From positions 1-6,324 of the forward strand of contig JAUVPN010000166.1 in NCBI GenBank assembly GCA_030598645.1: a stretch of DNA of 6,324 nucleotides. The letters run 5' to 3'. The position numbers and the translations under genes were made by a program. Positions within the stretch are counted from its first letter, which is position 1, and each line of letters starts with the position of its first letter. This document shows, piece after piece, positions 1-5,645 of the stretch. The notes under the pieces were generated by a model. That model had not been told where the DNA came from. It was given only the letters and a program-made list of their open reading frames with translations, and ran no database searches. This DNA is from Hyphomicrobium sp. (GTDB lineage Bacteria; Pseudomonadota; Alphaproteobacteria; Rhizobiales; Hyphomicrobiaceae).

Positions 1-2
1 AA

Positions 3-122
3 GTACGCATCTCACGTCAGCATAGAATCACACTAAAATCCCCAAAACGATTCGACGAGAAAGGTCAGCGCTTTACCTACTGGCCCAACAGTCACGGTGG
101 CAATTCTGGGGGGGGTAAGTAG
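3..122 (+). CDS. 3' end of an unrecognised gene entering from the left edge (partial)
   Basis: From position 3 the frame stays open for 39 codons to a TAG at 120-122 and contains no ATG, so if it is coding it is the C-terminal tail of a gene that starts outside the window. The visible tail is basic and polar, with KRFDEKGQRFTYWPN in the middle and a glycine-rich end (HGGNSGGGK). I do not recognise the family. The case for coding is context: the stop codon abuts the ATG of the next small gene with no spacer, and the last glycine codons make up the G-rich ribosome binding site of that gene, as in tightly packed operons. An open frame of this size could also occur by chance. Confidence 0.35.
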   Translation, partial: VRISRQHRITLKSPKRFDEKGQRFTYWPNSHGGNSGGGK

Positions 123-239
123 ATGGAACGCTTGGCAAATATCATCAACGGCATCCATGACGCGATCTTGGTGTTTGGAGGCATCGCGTTCGTCGCGTTT
201 GCATTATGGGTGCTCACGCAACTCCTGCGAATGGCGTGA
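123..239 (+). CDS. 38-residue single-pass membrane protein, unrecognised
   Basis: The ATG follows directly on the upstream TAG. A run of eight G (108-115) lies 7 nt before it and can serve as Shine-Dalgarno. The peptide begins MERLANIINGIHD, continues with a hydrophobic span of about 18 residues (AILVFGGIAFVAFALWVL, residues 14-31), and ends TQLLRMA. It therefore reads as a short amphipathic N-terminus followed by one transmembrane helix. The next small gene starts 19 nt downstream on the same strand. No family is recognised. Small membrane proteins of this form occur in phage and accessory regions, for example as holin-like or pump- and complex-associated peptides, but nothing here assigns a role. 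The main doubt is its small size; ribosome binding site, packing and a clean helix argue for it. Confidence 0.5.
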   Translation: MERLANIINGIHDAILVFGGIAFVAFALWVLTQLLRMA

Positions 240-258
240 TCAAAAGAGGGGCACGGTG

Positions 259-498
259 ATGAGATACATCTTGATGATCTTCTTGGCCACATCGAACGGT
301 CCGGTGATGAAGACGGAGTATTTCAACACTTTAGATGCTTGCAAGTATGCTAAGATGGTTTCCGAATACCTCTCTGAAAAGATCGACCAGAAAGGCAGGG
401 TCCACGCCTGGTGCATCGATCGCAATCGTCAGATGGCTAGTGACGAGTTCGGAGCCAACGAACGCTCGGATAGTTCCAAGCCACGAGTGCGGCGATAG
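259..498 (+). CDS. 79-residue small protein with hydrophobic N-terminus and two cysteines, unrecognised
   Basis: The start is chosen at ATG 259 because GAGGGG (246-251) lies 7 nt upstream; a GTG just before it (256) is an alternative. The frame is open further upstream, but that part runs through the preceding small gene and reads as its shadow. Residues 3-10 (YILMIFLA) form a short hydrophobic stretch, possibly a weak export signal, though no clear cleavage motif is present. The middle has the pattern F-x-T-x-D-A-C28 followed by a helical stretch (YAKMVSEYLSEKI) and a second cysteine, C52, in HAWCID. The tail from about residue 58 is charged and disorder-like, ending KPRVRR. A cysteine pair around a helix after a hydrophobic N-terminus resembles many short uncharacterised phage and marine-bacterial proteins (pattern resemblance from memory only). 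A disulfide is possible if it is exported. Function unknown. Confidence 0.55.
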   Translation: MRYILMIFLATSNGPVMKTEYFNTLDACKYAKMVSEYLSEKIDQKGRVHAWCIDRNRQMASDEFGANERSDSSKPRVRR

Positions 499-680
499 GA
501 GAAACGGGTTTTTGAAAGTGAATGATTAGTGCAGTGAGAGACCCTGAGATTGGTGTGGCGTGCAAGGTAGACCCCGGCAAGCCAGGTTCACACGCACGCA
601 GAAGCCCTGAATATCGCCTTTTGGCACTCAGCAGACACTCTTTATGTATACTCGCGCGTCTACTTGTGACCCCAAAAGTG

Positions 681-733
681 GGCTCGCGATGTCTATAATT
701 TAGGGCGTGCCCGGAACACATAGGCTCGCGATG
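681..733 (+). repeat. 11-bp direct repeat in the non-coding 499-772 stretch
   Basis: GGCTCGCGATG occurs at 681-691 and again at 723-733, 42 bp apart, about four helical turns. Between the copies lie a TATAAT at 694-699 with a TG two bases upstream (690-691), and a small hairpin GGGC-GT-GCCC at 703-712. No good -35 hexamer sits at 16-18 bp. The second copy runs into a 27-codon frame (731-814) that lacks a ribosome binding site and overlaps the lpxD end, so I do not call it. The rest of 499-772 contains no convincing gene. Confidence 0.4.
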
Positions 734-755
734 GCGTTTAACCGCGCCCAGTCGC

Positions 756-768
756 GCTGCTCAGCAGC
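756..768 (-). terminator. possible hairpin terminator after lpxD (weak)
   Basis: GCTGC-TCA-GCAGC is a perfect 5-bp stem with a 3-nt loop, beginning 4 nt beyond the lpxD stop codon (TGA, 773-775). It lacks a T-run on the lpxD side, so it is at best a weak or Rho-assisted end, or an mRNA 3'-end stabiliser. Being symmetrical, it could also act on plus-strand transcripts coming from the small genes. Confidence 0.22.
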
Positions 769-772
769 CTCG

Positions 773-1834
773 TCACGATTTACGTTTCTCGCCTCGCGCC
801 GCAAGTCGCTTTAATATGGCCACCTCTCGCGCCCATTCTTTGAAGGGTCGTGCCGGTGTGCCGCCCATGCGCGAGCCCGGTGGCACGTCTTCTTTCACAT
901 GCGCCATCCCAGCGATTTGAGCCCCCTTTCCAATCTTCACATGTCCCACCACGCCGGAGTGCCCCCCCATTACGACGAAATCACCGAGCTCCGCCGAACC
1001 AGAAATCCCCGTTTGAGCAACGATCACGCAATGCCGCCCGATGACGGCGTTGTGCCCGATTTGAACCTGATTATCAATTTTCGTTCCATCGCCAATGATC
1101 GTGTCGTTCAATGCGCCGCGATCGATTGTGGAATTTGCGCCTATCTCCACGTCGGTGCCGATTACAACGCGGCCCACTTGAGGTACCTTTAGGTGTCCCT
1201 CGGGCCCCATCGCAAATCCGAAACCATCCTGGCCAACCCGAACGCCCGCATGCAAAATAACGCGCGCGCCAACGATAGCGTGCGTGACGCTGGTCCCCGG
1301 ACCAATGTAACAATTACTCCCAATCGATACTCGATAGCCTACTACTGCACCGGCAGCGATGGTCGTACCGCGACCAATATGCGCCTCCCGACCAATGATA
1401 GCGCCCGGCTCGATGATCACACCTTCATCGAGCCGAGCGGTGGCATGAACGAGGTGCCCCCCTCCGCTTTCAGTTCTGTCTTCATCGCTGGTACTGGCGG
1501 CGATTGGTCGGAGTGCATCAACGTAGAAGAGCCGTAGCGCATGGGCGAAAGCCGTGTAAGGCGTATTCGTCTGAAGCACTGCAGTGTTCTTGGGCACGCG
1601 GCTGGCAAAAGCCGGTGCAACGAGACAAGCACCCGCCCGCGTTTTCGCGAGCTGCTCGAGATATTTCCGATTGTCGAAGAACGCAAGATGTTGGGGTTCA
1701 GCATCGCCTAGTGGTCTGACGTCTGCGATATCAGGCAATGTGTCAGGAAAACTTCGAAGCTCTGCCCCAAGTTTGTCGGCGATAAACTGCACCGGAAAGG
1801 GGCCCGCCCTTTGGAAAAAATCAGGATGCTGCAT
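773..1834 (-). CDS. lpxD: LpxD, UDP-3-O-acylglucosamine N-acyltransferase (lipid A synthesis)
   Basis: LpxD transfers a 3-hydroxyacyl chain from acyl carrier protein to UDP-3-O-acylglucosamine in the cytoplasm, the third step of lipid A synthesis. The 353-residue protein has the family layout: an N-terminal uridine-binding domain (about 1-110, including [13 protein letters not shown] at 91-103), a left-handed beta-helix of hexapeptide repeats (about 125-310, such as [11 protein letters not shown] and [12 protein letters not shown]), and a C-terminal helix ([14 protein letters not shown]). The GQDGFGF motif is at 201-207. The histidine of QIGHN (H261) matches the catalytic histidine of the family. 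ATG 1834 is the start because AGGAGG (1839-1844) lies 4 nt upstream; the frame can be extended to a TTG at 1852, but that would put the binding site inside the gene. The usual neighbours bamA, fabZ, lpxA and lpxB are absent, so it stands alone and could be a second copy. Confidence 0.97.
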   Translation of the reverse strand: MQHPDFFQRAGPFPVQFIADKLGAELRSFPDTLPDIADVRPLGDAEPQHLAFFDNRKYLEQLAKTRAGACLVAPAFASRVPKNTAVLQTNTPYTAFAHALRLFYVDALRPIAASTSDEDRTESGGGHLVHATARLDEGVIIEPGAIIGREAHIGRGTTIAAGAVVGYRVSIGSNCYIGPGTSVTHAIVGARVILHAGVRVGQDGFGFAMGPEGHLKVPQVGRVVIGTDVEIGANSTIDRGALNDTIIGDGTKIDNQVQIGHNAVIGRHCVIVAQTGISGSAELGDFVVMGGHSGVVGHVKIGKGAQIAGMAHVKEDVPPGSRMGGTPARPFKEWAREVAILKRLAARGEKRKS

Positions 1835-2188
1835 CCTTCCTCCTGTTGGCAAGTCGCCAGAGCTTTGTCACAAGACGATTGTGCCGGATATGTGGTTGCC
1901 GCTTACGCCAAAATACGAACGTCGCTCGCCTCGATTGCGCGTGGATCGGCATTAATTCGCAATCTTGCGAAAACGATTAGCCGATCTGCTAAAGCTCAAA
2001 CGAGAAATTCCAACTTATGAAGAAGTTCCAGCAATGGTGTCTAAAGTCCCTCCTAGTTGCAGGCGGGAGCACTCAGCGGTCTCTCAGCCGACGGCACCTG
2101 CAATCAACTCGCTGTTCACGACCTCACTCTGCACCGAATTTGATTTCTCGTCGAGCGGTTCGGGCGGGGGATGAAACAACTGAAAGAT
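1835..2188. other. non-coding stretch between lpxD and tRNA-Lys
   Basis: I see no gene on either strand in these 354 bases. Short plus-strand frames here lack ribosome binding sites and recognisable protein character. The stretch should hold the lpxD promoter, since lpxD has no co-directional gene close upstream, but I could not find a convincing -35/-10 pair. It contains a perfect 7-2-7 inverted repeat (1956-1971), a short TTGT-C-ACAA palindrome (1865-1873), and a 7-bp inverted repeat TTGCAGG/CCTGCAA (2057-2063 and 2097-2103) with a 33-nt loop, located on the 3' side of the tRNA. Confidence 0.5.
1956..1971. promoter_or_regulatory. perfect 7-2-7 inverted repeat upstream of lpxD, operator candidate
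   Basis: TTCGCAA-TC-TTGCGAA is a perfect dyad with 7-bp arms and a 2-bp spacer, 122 bp before the lpxD start. This form and size fit a binding site for a dimeric helix-turn-helix regulator. The loop is too short for a stable RNA hairpin, which favours a DNA site. I know of no regulator with this consensus. It lies in an otherwise featureless intergenic stretch, so control of lpxD is an inference from position only. Confidence 0.35.
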
Positions 2189-2264
<76 letters not shown>

Positions 2265-2421
2265 GTGCCACGTATTCCACGGCCACCCGGCGTGCTTGCG
2301 CCACGACGGCAAAGGGGCCCGCCGCGCGAGCCCCAATCATAACTTGCCTCTATCATTCCAGCCTGTGCCTGTCCAGCGCATCAGCCCACCGAGCCAATCC
2401 GTCACGTCACAACTTCTCAAC

Positions 2422-2441
2422 AAAAATAGCGCCGCAGGCTG
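2422..2441 (-). terminator. weak candidate terminator after mreB
   Basis: Just after the mreB TAA, the minus strand reads AGCCTGCGGCGCTATTTTTG: a short imperfect hairpin (GCC-TGC-GGC with an outer A-T pair) followed by five T (2422-2426). The T-run and position suit an intrinsic terminator, but the stem is only about 3-4 bp, so it is a weak call. It would separate mreB from the tRNA. Confidence 0.3.
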
Positions 2442-2444
2442 TGC

Positions 2445-3476
2445 TTAAGGCCGCATTAGTAGGTGCGCACGCTGGACCAACTCGGCGAGTACCATCGCAG
2501 AACCTTTGACTACGCAATGCATCGGGCTCTTCGTTGCGCGGACCCTGATCCCGACCTGGCGGGAGAGTGCCGCGTCGAGCTTGTTGAGCAGCGCACCACC
2601 GCCCGTTAGATGAATGCCACGCAAGCTAATCTCGCTCAAGACGTCGGGGGGAAGAGCCGCCAACGTACGCTCTATAAAGTCGGCAATAATGTCAACCGGC
2701 TCAGAAAGAGCCGCAGCAATATCCTTAGGTGTAAGCACCGCCATCTTGGCCAGGCCCGAACGCACGTCGCGTCCACGAATATGGACCTCGGCAGCACGGC
2801 CATTCAGCATTGCCACCGCCGTCCCCGCCTCAATCTTTATGCGCTCCGCATTCGCCTGTCCGATCAGAAGATTATGCTTGCGACGCACATAGCGAATGAC
2901 CGCCTCGTCCATGGCGTTACCGGCACAGCGCAGCGTGCGCGCAGCAACAACAACACCGCGCGAGAGCACGGCAATGTCAGTCGTCCCGCCACCTACGTCG
3001 ACGACCAACAGTGCCGTGCCGTCCTCAATTGAAAGACCCACCCCCAGTGACGCCGCCACCGGCTCAGCAACGAGGTAGACTTTGCGCGCACCCAGTGACT
3101 TTGCCGTATCAAAGACCGCGCGTCGCTCTACAGGCGTTGCCCCGGCTGGTACGCAGATCAGGATGCGCGGGCGACGAAACCCCAGCATTGTCTTTGTGCG
3201 CCTGATGAAGTGGCGCAGCATCTCCTCGGTCGCCACGAAATCGGCAATGAACCCGTCGCGCAGAGGGTGCACCTCTTCGATGCTCGCAGGCGCCCGGCTC
3301 ACCAGAACCTTGGCTTTGCGCCCTACAGCCAGCAACTCGCGCACCCCTCGATACGACTGCACAGCAACAACGGACGGCTCATCAATAATGATCCCTCGCC
3401 CCGCCACGTGGACCAACGTGTTCGCCGTGCCCAGGTCAATGGAGATATCATCTGAAAAAGCGCTTTTTACACTCAA
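2445..3476 (-). CDS. mreB: MreB-like rod-shape actin homologue, stand-alone
   Basis: MreB is a bacterial actin that forms ATP-dependent filaments beneath the inner membrane and steers cell-wall synthesis in elongation. The 343 residues carry the full actin fold: phosphate-1 motif DLGTANT (14-20), connect-1 with the conserved E138 in YLVAEPVAAS, phosphate-2 motif DVGGGTTD (160-167), IGQANAERIK (205-214), and the adenosine motif TGGGA (291-295). The only available start is TTG 3476: the frame extends upstream to a stop at 3588-3590 with no ATG or GTG. GGAA lies 7 nt before the TTG. The N-terminus (MSVKSAFSDD) lacks the hydrophobic amphipathic helix typical of Gram-negative MreB. By eye it differs noticeably from standard MreB through the middle and C-terminal parts, and no mreC or mreD follows; a tRNA does. 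It may therefore be a paralogue and not the main MreB. Confidence 0.9.
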   Translation of the reverse strand: MSVKSAFSDDISIDLGTANTLVHVAGRGIIIDEPSVVAVQSYRGVRELLAVGRKAKVLVSRAPASIEEVHPLRDGFIADFVATEEMLRHFIRRTKTMLGFRRPRILICVPAGATPVERRAVFDTAKSLGARKVYLVAEPVAASLGVGLSIEDGTALLVVDVGGGTTDIAVLSRGVVVAARTLRCAGNAMDEAVIRYVRRKHNLLIGQANAERIKIEAGTAVAMLNGRAAEVHIRGRDVRSGLAKMAVLTPKDIAAALSEPVDIIADFIERTLAALPPDVLSEISLRGIHLTGGGALLNKLDAALSRQVGIRVRATKSPMHCVVKGSAMVLAELVQRAHLLMRP

Positions 3477-3558
3477 AGGCTTATTCCATTCGCACTTTCT
3501 GGCGGCGCAGCGAACACGTGCAACAACCTCAAGACGGTGCCTTGCATAGGCTCTTAAC

Positions 3559-3573
3559 TGAGAGCAACTCTCA
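3559..3573. promoter_or_regulatory. perfect 6-3-6 inverted repeat upstream of mreB
   Basis: TGAGAG-CAA-CTCTCA lies in the 218-bp gap between leuA and mreB, about 85 bp before the mreB TTG start. It could be a DNA operator or a hairpin in the mRNA leader. No strong terminator was found after leuA (a TCAC-TAG-GTGA dyad near 3606-3616 is all I see) and no convincing promoter for mreB, so read-through from leuA remains possible. Confidence 0.28.
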
Positions 3574-3694
3574 TGCCGAACAACCCTTTAGCGGGCATAA
3601 ACCGGTCACTAGGTGAATTTAACGCACAGCCAAATGCAACGGCCGCCCATCCCTTAAGCAAGCTTGGTCGGGGCATTTCGAACGAGAAAACTAC

Positions 3695-5272
3695 CTATAT
3701 TGCCTGTTGCACTTGCGCGGTTTTCTGACGCTTGACCATCAGTCGCGTAAGGGCCGAGACATAAGCACGCGCCGAGGCGACCATGGTGTCTGTGTCGGCA
3801 CCGCGCCCGGTAACCATACGCCCGCCTTCCTCCAGTCGCACCGAAACCTCGGCCTGAGCATCAGTACCCTCCGTCACGGCGTGCACCTGGTAGAGGTCGA
3901 GTTTGGCCTCGTGCGGAACCAGCGTCTTAATGGCATTGAAAGTTGCATCTACCGGACCATTGCCGACCGCCTGCACGGTCCGCTGCGTCCCGTCGATGTT
4001 CAGCGTCAGAGTCGCCGTTTGCGGTCCCATCGTGCCAGCAATTACCGTCAACGATACCACCTTCATACGGTCGTGCATGTGAGCAATGCCCTCATCCACG
4101 ATTGCTTCAATATCCTCATCGTAGACTTGCTTCTTACGATCCGCGAGCCCCTTGAAGCGTAAGAAGGCATCCTCGAACGCGTTCTCGCCAAGCTCATAAC
4201 CAAGCTCCTTCAGCTTGGTGCGGAACGCGTTGCGCCCCGAATGCTTGCCCATAACAAGCGAGCTCTTGCCGACCCCGACAGACTCCGGTGTCATGATCTC
4301 ATATGTCTGCTGATACTTTATGATCCCGTCTTGATGAATTCCGCTTTCGTGGGCGAATGCATTGCGACCCACGATGGCCTTGTTGTACTGGACCGGAAAA
4401 TTGGTCACCGCAGACACAAGCTTTGAAGCCCGCGACAGCAACGTAGTATCGACCCCGTGGTCATAGGGCAGTACGTCGTGGCGCGTGCGCATCGCCATCA
4501 CGACCTCTTCGAGTGCGGCATTACCGGCGCGTTCTCCGATGCCATTTATTGTGCATTCGATCTGTCGCGCGCCAGCCGCCACGGCCGCGATCGAATTTGC
4601 AACCGCAAGCCCCAAATCATTGTGGCAGTGAGTGGAGAAAATCACCTTGTCGGATTGAGACACGCGTTCGCGCACGGCTTGGAACATACCTGCGTACTCT
4701 TCCGGCGTGGCGTAGCCCACCGTGTCAGGCAAATTTATCGTCGTGGCGCCAGACTTAATTGCAGCTTCGACGCAGCGGCATAGATAATCGAGCGATGTTC
4801 GTGTTGCATCCATCGCCGACCACTCGACGTCCTCCACCAGATTGCGCGCCCGCGCGACCGTCGCCGTAATAATCTCCAGAACTTCAGCCTCGGACTTGCG
4901 CATTTGATGTGCTAGGTGGATGGGCGACGTCGACACGAACGTGTGAATGCGGCCGCGTTGCGCATGACTCACAGCCTCACCGGCCCGGTCGATATCCGCA
5001 AATATCGCGCGCGCGAGCCCTGCAACCGTCGATTTCTTTACGCGTTTGGCAATCGCGCATACCGCCTCGAAGTCGCCATCGGAGGCAATCGGAAAGCCCG
5101 CCTCAATAATATCGACGCCCAGCGCGTCGAGGCAGTCAGCGACCTCTAATTTCTCCTCAAAATTCATCGTAGCACCAGGGCACTGCTCGCCGTCGCGCAG
5201 AGTCGTGTCGAAGATCAATATCCGGTCGGCTTTTGCCGTACCGGCGACGGGCTTTTCAGAATCAGCATTCAT
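3695..5272 (-). CDS. leuA: LeuA, 2-isopropylmalate synthase
   Basis: LeuA condenses acetyl-CoA with 2-oxoisovalerate to 2-isopropylmalate, the committed step of leucine synthesis, in the cytoplasm. The 525-residue product has the complete two-part family structure. The TIM-barrel catalytic domain holds DTTLRDGEQ (22-30, metal ligand D22), STHCHND (213-219, metal ligands H215 and H217), [14 protein letters not shown] (243-256) and HESGIHQDG (308-316). The C-terminal leucine-feedback domain follows from about residue 402, with [12 protein letters not shown] and [18 protein letters not shown] take ATG 5272 as start: it gives a family-like length and the preceding codons (ACA AGA) look untypical, but its AAGGA is 13 nt upstream. 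An in-frame ATG at 5320, with GAGAG 7 nt upstream, would add 16 residues and cannot be excluded. Expression is probably controlled by the leucine leader upstream as well as by feedback. Confidence 0.96.
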   Translation of the reverse strand: MNADSEKPVAGTAKADRILIFDTTLRDGEQCPGATMNFEEKLEVADCLDALGVDIIEAGFPIASDGDFEAVCAIAKRVKKSTVAGLARAIFADIDRAGEAVSHAQRGRIHTFVSTSPIHLAHQMRKSEAEVLEIITATVARARNLVEDVEWSAMDATRTSLDYLCRCVEAAIKSGATTINLPDTVGYATPEEYAGMFQAVRERVSQSDKVIFSTHCHNDLGLAVANSIAAVAAGARQIECTINGIGERAGNAALEEVVMAMRTRHDVLPYDHGVDTTLLSRASKLVSAVTNFPVQYNKAIVGRNAFAHESGIHQDGIIKYQQTYEIMTPESVGVGKSSLVMGKHSGRNAFRTKLKELGYELGENAFEDAFLRFKGLADRKKQVYDEDIEAIVDEGIAHMHDRMKVVSLTVIAGTMGPQTATLTLNIDGTQRTVQAVGNGPVDATFNAIKTLVPHEAKLDLYQVHAVTEGTDAQAEVSVRLEEGGRMVTGRGADTDTMVASARAYVSALTRLMVKRQKTAQVQQAI

Positions 5273-5344
5273 CGGTCTTGTCTTTTCCTTGAGCCAACCT
5301 CCACTGGAGCTGGCATTCATCCATCAGCTCTCTCGACTTTTCAT

Positions 5345-5427
5345 CCCCTGAGCGCCCATCCCGGTTATTGCCGAGATTTCCAAAGCTCAGGGGCAGATAA
5401 GGAGGAGGGTAAGAAGCCGATGGGCGC
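5345..5427 (-). promoter_or_regulatory. leucine attenuator: two interleaved 9-bp pairings in the leuA leader
   Basis: In transcript order there are four segments: A (5427-5419, GCGCCCATC), B (5393-5385, CCCCTGAGC), C (5360-5352, GATGGGCGC) and D (5353-5345, GCTCAGGGG). A pairs perfectly with C and B perfectly with D. The order A-B-C-D, and the 2-nt overlap of C and D, make the two helices mutually exclusive as simple hairpins. The leucine codons of the leader peptide (5416-5399) lie between A and B, so a ribosome stalled there would cover A and leave B free to pair with D. A ribosome at the stop codon (5389-5387) would cover B and leave A free to pair with C. A further GGCGC (5443-5439) can compete for part of A. 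Neither stem is followed by a U-run, so the output could be Rho-dependent termination or control of leuA translation. Confidence 0.65.
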
Positions 5428-5500
5428 GCGCCGAATAAGCGCCGCGGAACTCATCCGCGCGGACCTTCATAAGACCAAAGCTGTAGATCGGCTGACGCAT
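5387..5500 (-). CDS. leuL: leucine-rich leader peptide of leuA (attenuation peptide)
   Basis: The frame encodes 37 residues, or 27 if it starts at the second in-frame ATG (5470). Codons 29-34 (5416-5399) read CTT CTT ACC CTC CTC CTT, giving RLLTLLLICP and then TGA at 5389-5387. Five leucines in six codons, directly before the stop and directly upstream of a leucine synthesis gene, match the leader peptides of known leu operons, where leucyl-tRNA supply sets ribosome position. The stop codon lies inside the first arm of a perfect 9-bp hairpin. The ribosome binding site is poor: only GAAAG sits 4 nt before ATG 5500, and none before 5470. The peptide itself probably has no function beyond its translation. 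Confidence 0.7.
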   Translation of the reverse strand: MRQPIYSFGLMKVRADEFRGAYSARAHRLLTLLLICP

Positions 5501-5513
5501 GGCGCTTTCTACT

Positions 5514-5531
5514 AATATATCAGGACCTGAT
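5514..5531 (-). promoter_or_regulatory. putative leuA promoter -10 box with overlapping 13-bp palindrome
   Basis: On the minus strand TATATT (5519-5514) fits a -10 box ahead of the leucine leader. It touches the perfect palindrome ATCAGG-A-CCTGAT (5519-5531), which would cover the -10/spacer region, a usual place for a repressor site. The hexamer 17 bp upstream (CGTACT) is a poor -35, so the promoter may be weak or activator-dependent. If this -10 is used, transcription would start around 5507, leaving a very short untranslated region before ATG 5500 and fitting the internal ATG 5470 better. Confidence 0.35.
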
Positions 5532-5645
5532 CGGCTAGTACGATGGATTCTTCAGTAAGCCTAAACGCTTGACGAATTGCAAGCCATGACTGGACCCGAG
5601 CGCCTATCTACAGGCTTCAGAGCATTACACGCCATCCAGCGCAGC

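Noticed and set aside
97..258. N-terminal extension of the 79-residue gene back to position 97
   Set aside because: The extension overlaps the better-supported 38-residue membrane gene in another frame and reads as tryptophan/serine/arginine-rich noise. The ribosome binding site at 246-251 points to ATG 259.
731..814. 27-codon plus-strand frame after the second direct repeat copy
   Set aside because: It has no ribosome binding site, runs antisense into the lpxD 3' end and has no recognisable protein features.
1835..1852. TTG start for lpxD at 1852
   Set aside because: AGGAGG at 1839-1844 would then lie inside the gene; it correctly precedes ATG 1834, which also gives the family-like N-terminus.
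3082..3549. 155-codon plus-strand frame opposite mreB
   Set aside because: It is antisense to a well-conserved mreB, with arginine/threonine/serine-rich composition and no recognisable domain or ribosome binding site: a shadow frame.
5420..5515. Plus-strand 31-codon frame with AAGGAGG upstream (5399-5405)
   Set aside because: The purine-rich motif is the complement of the leucine codons CTC CTC CTT, and its spacing to the ATG (14 nt) is too long. The minus-strand leader reading explains the sequence better.
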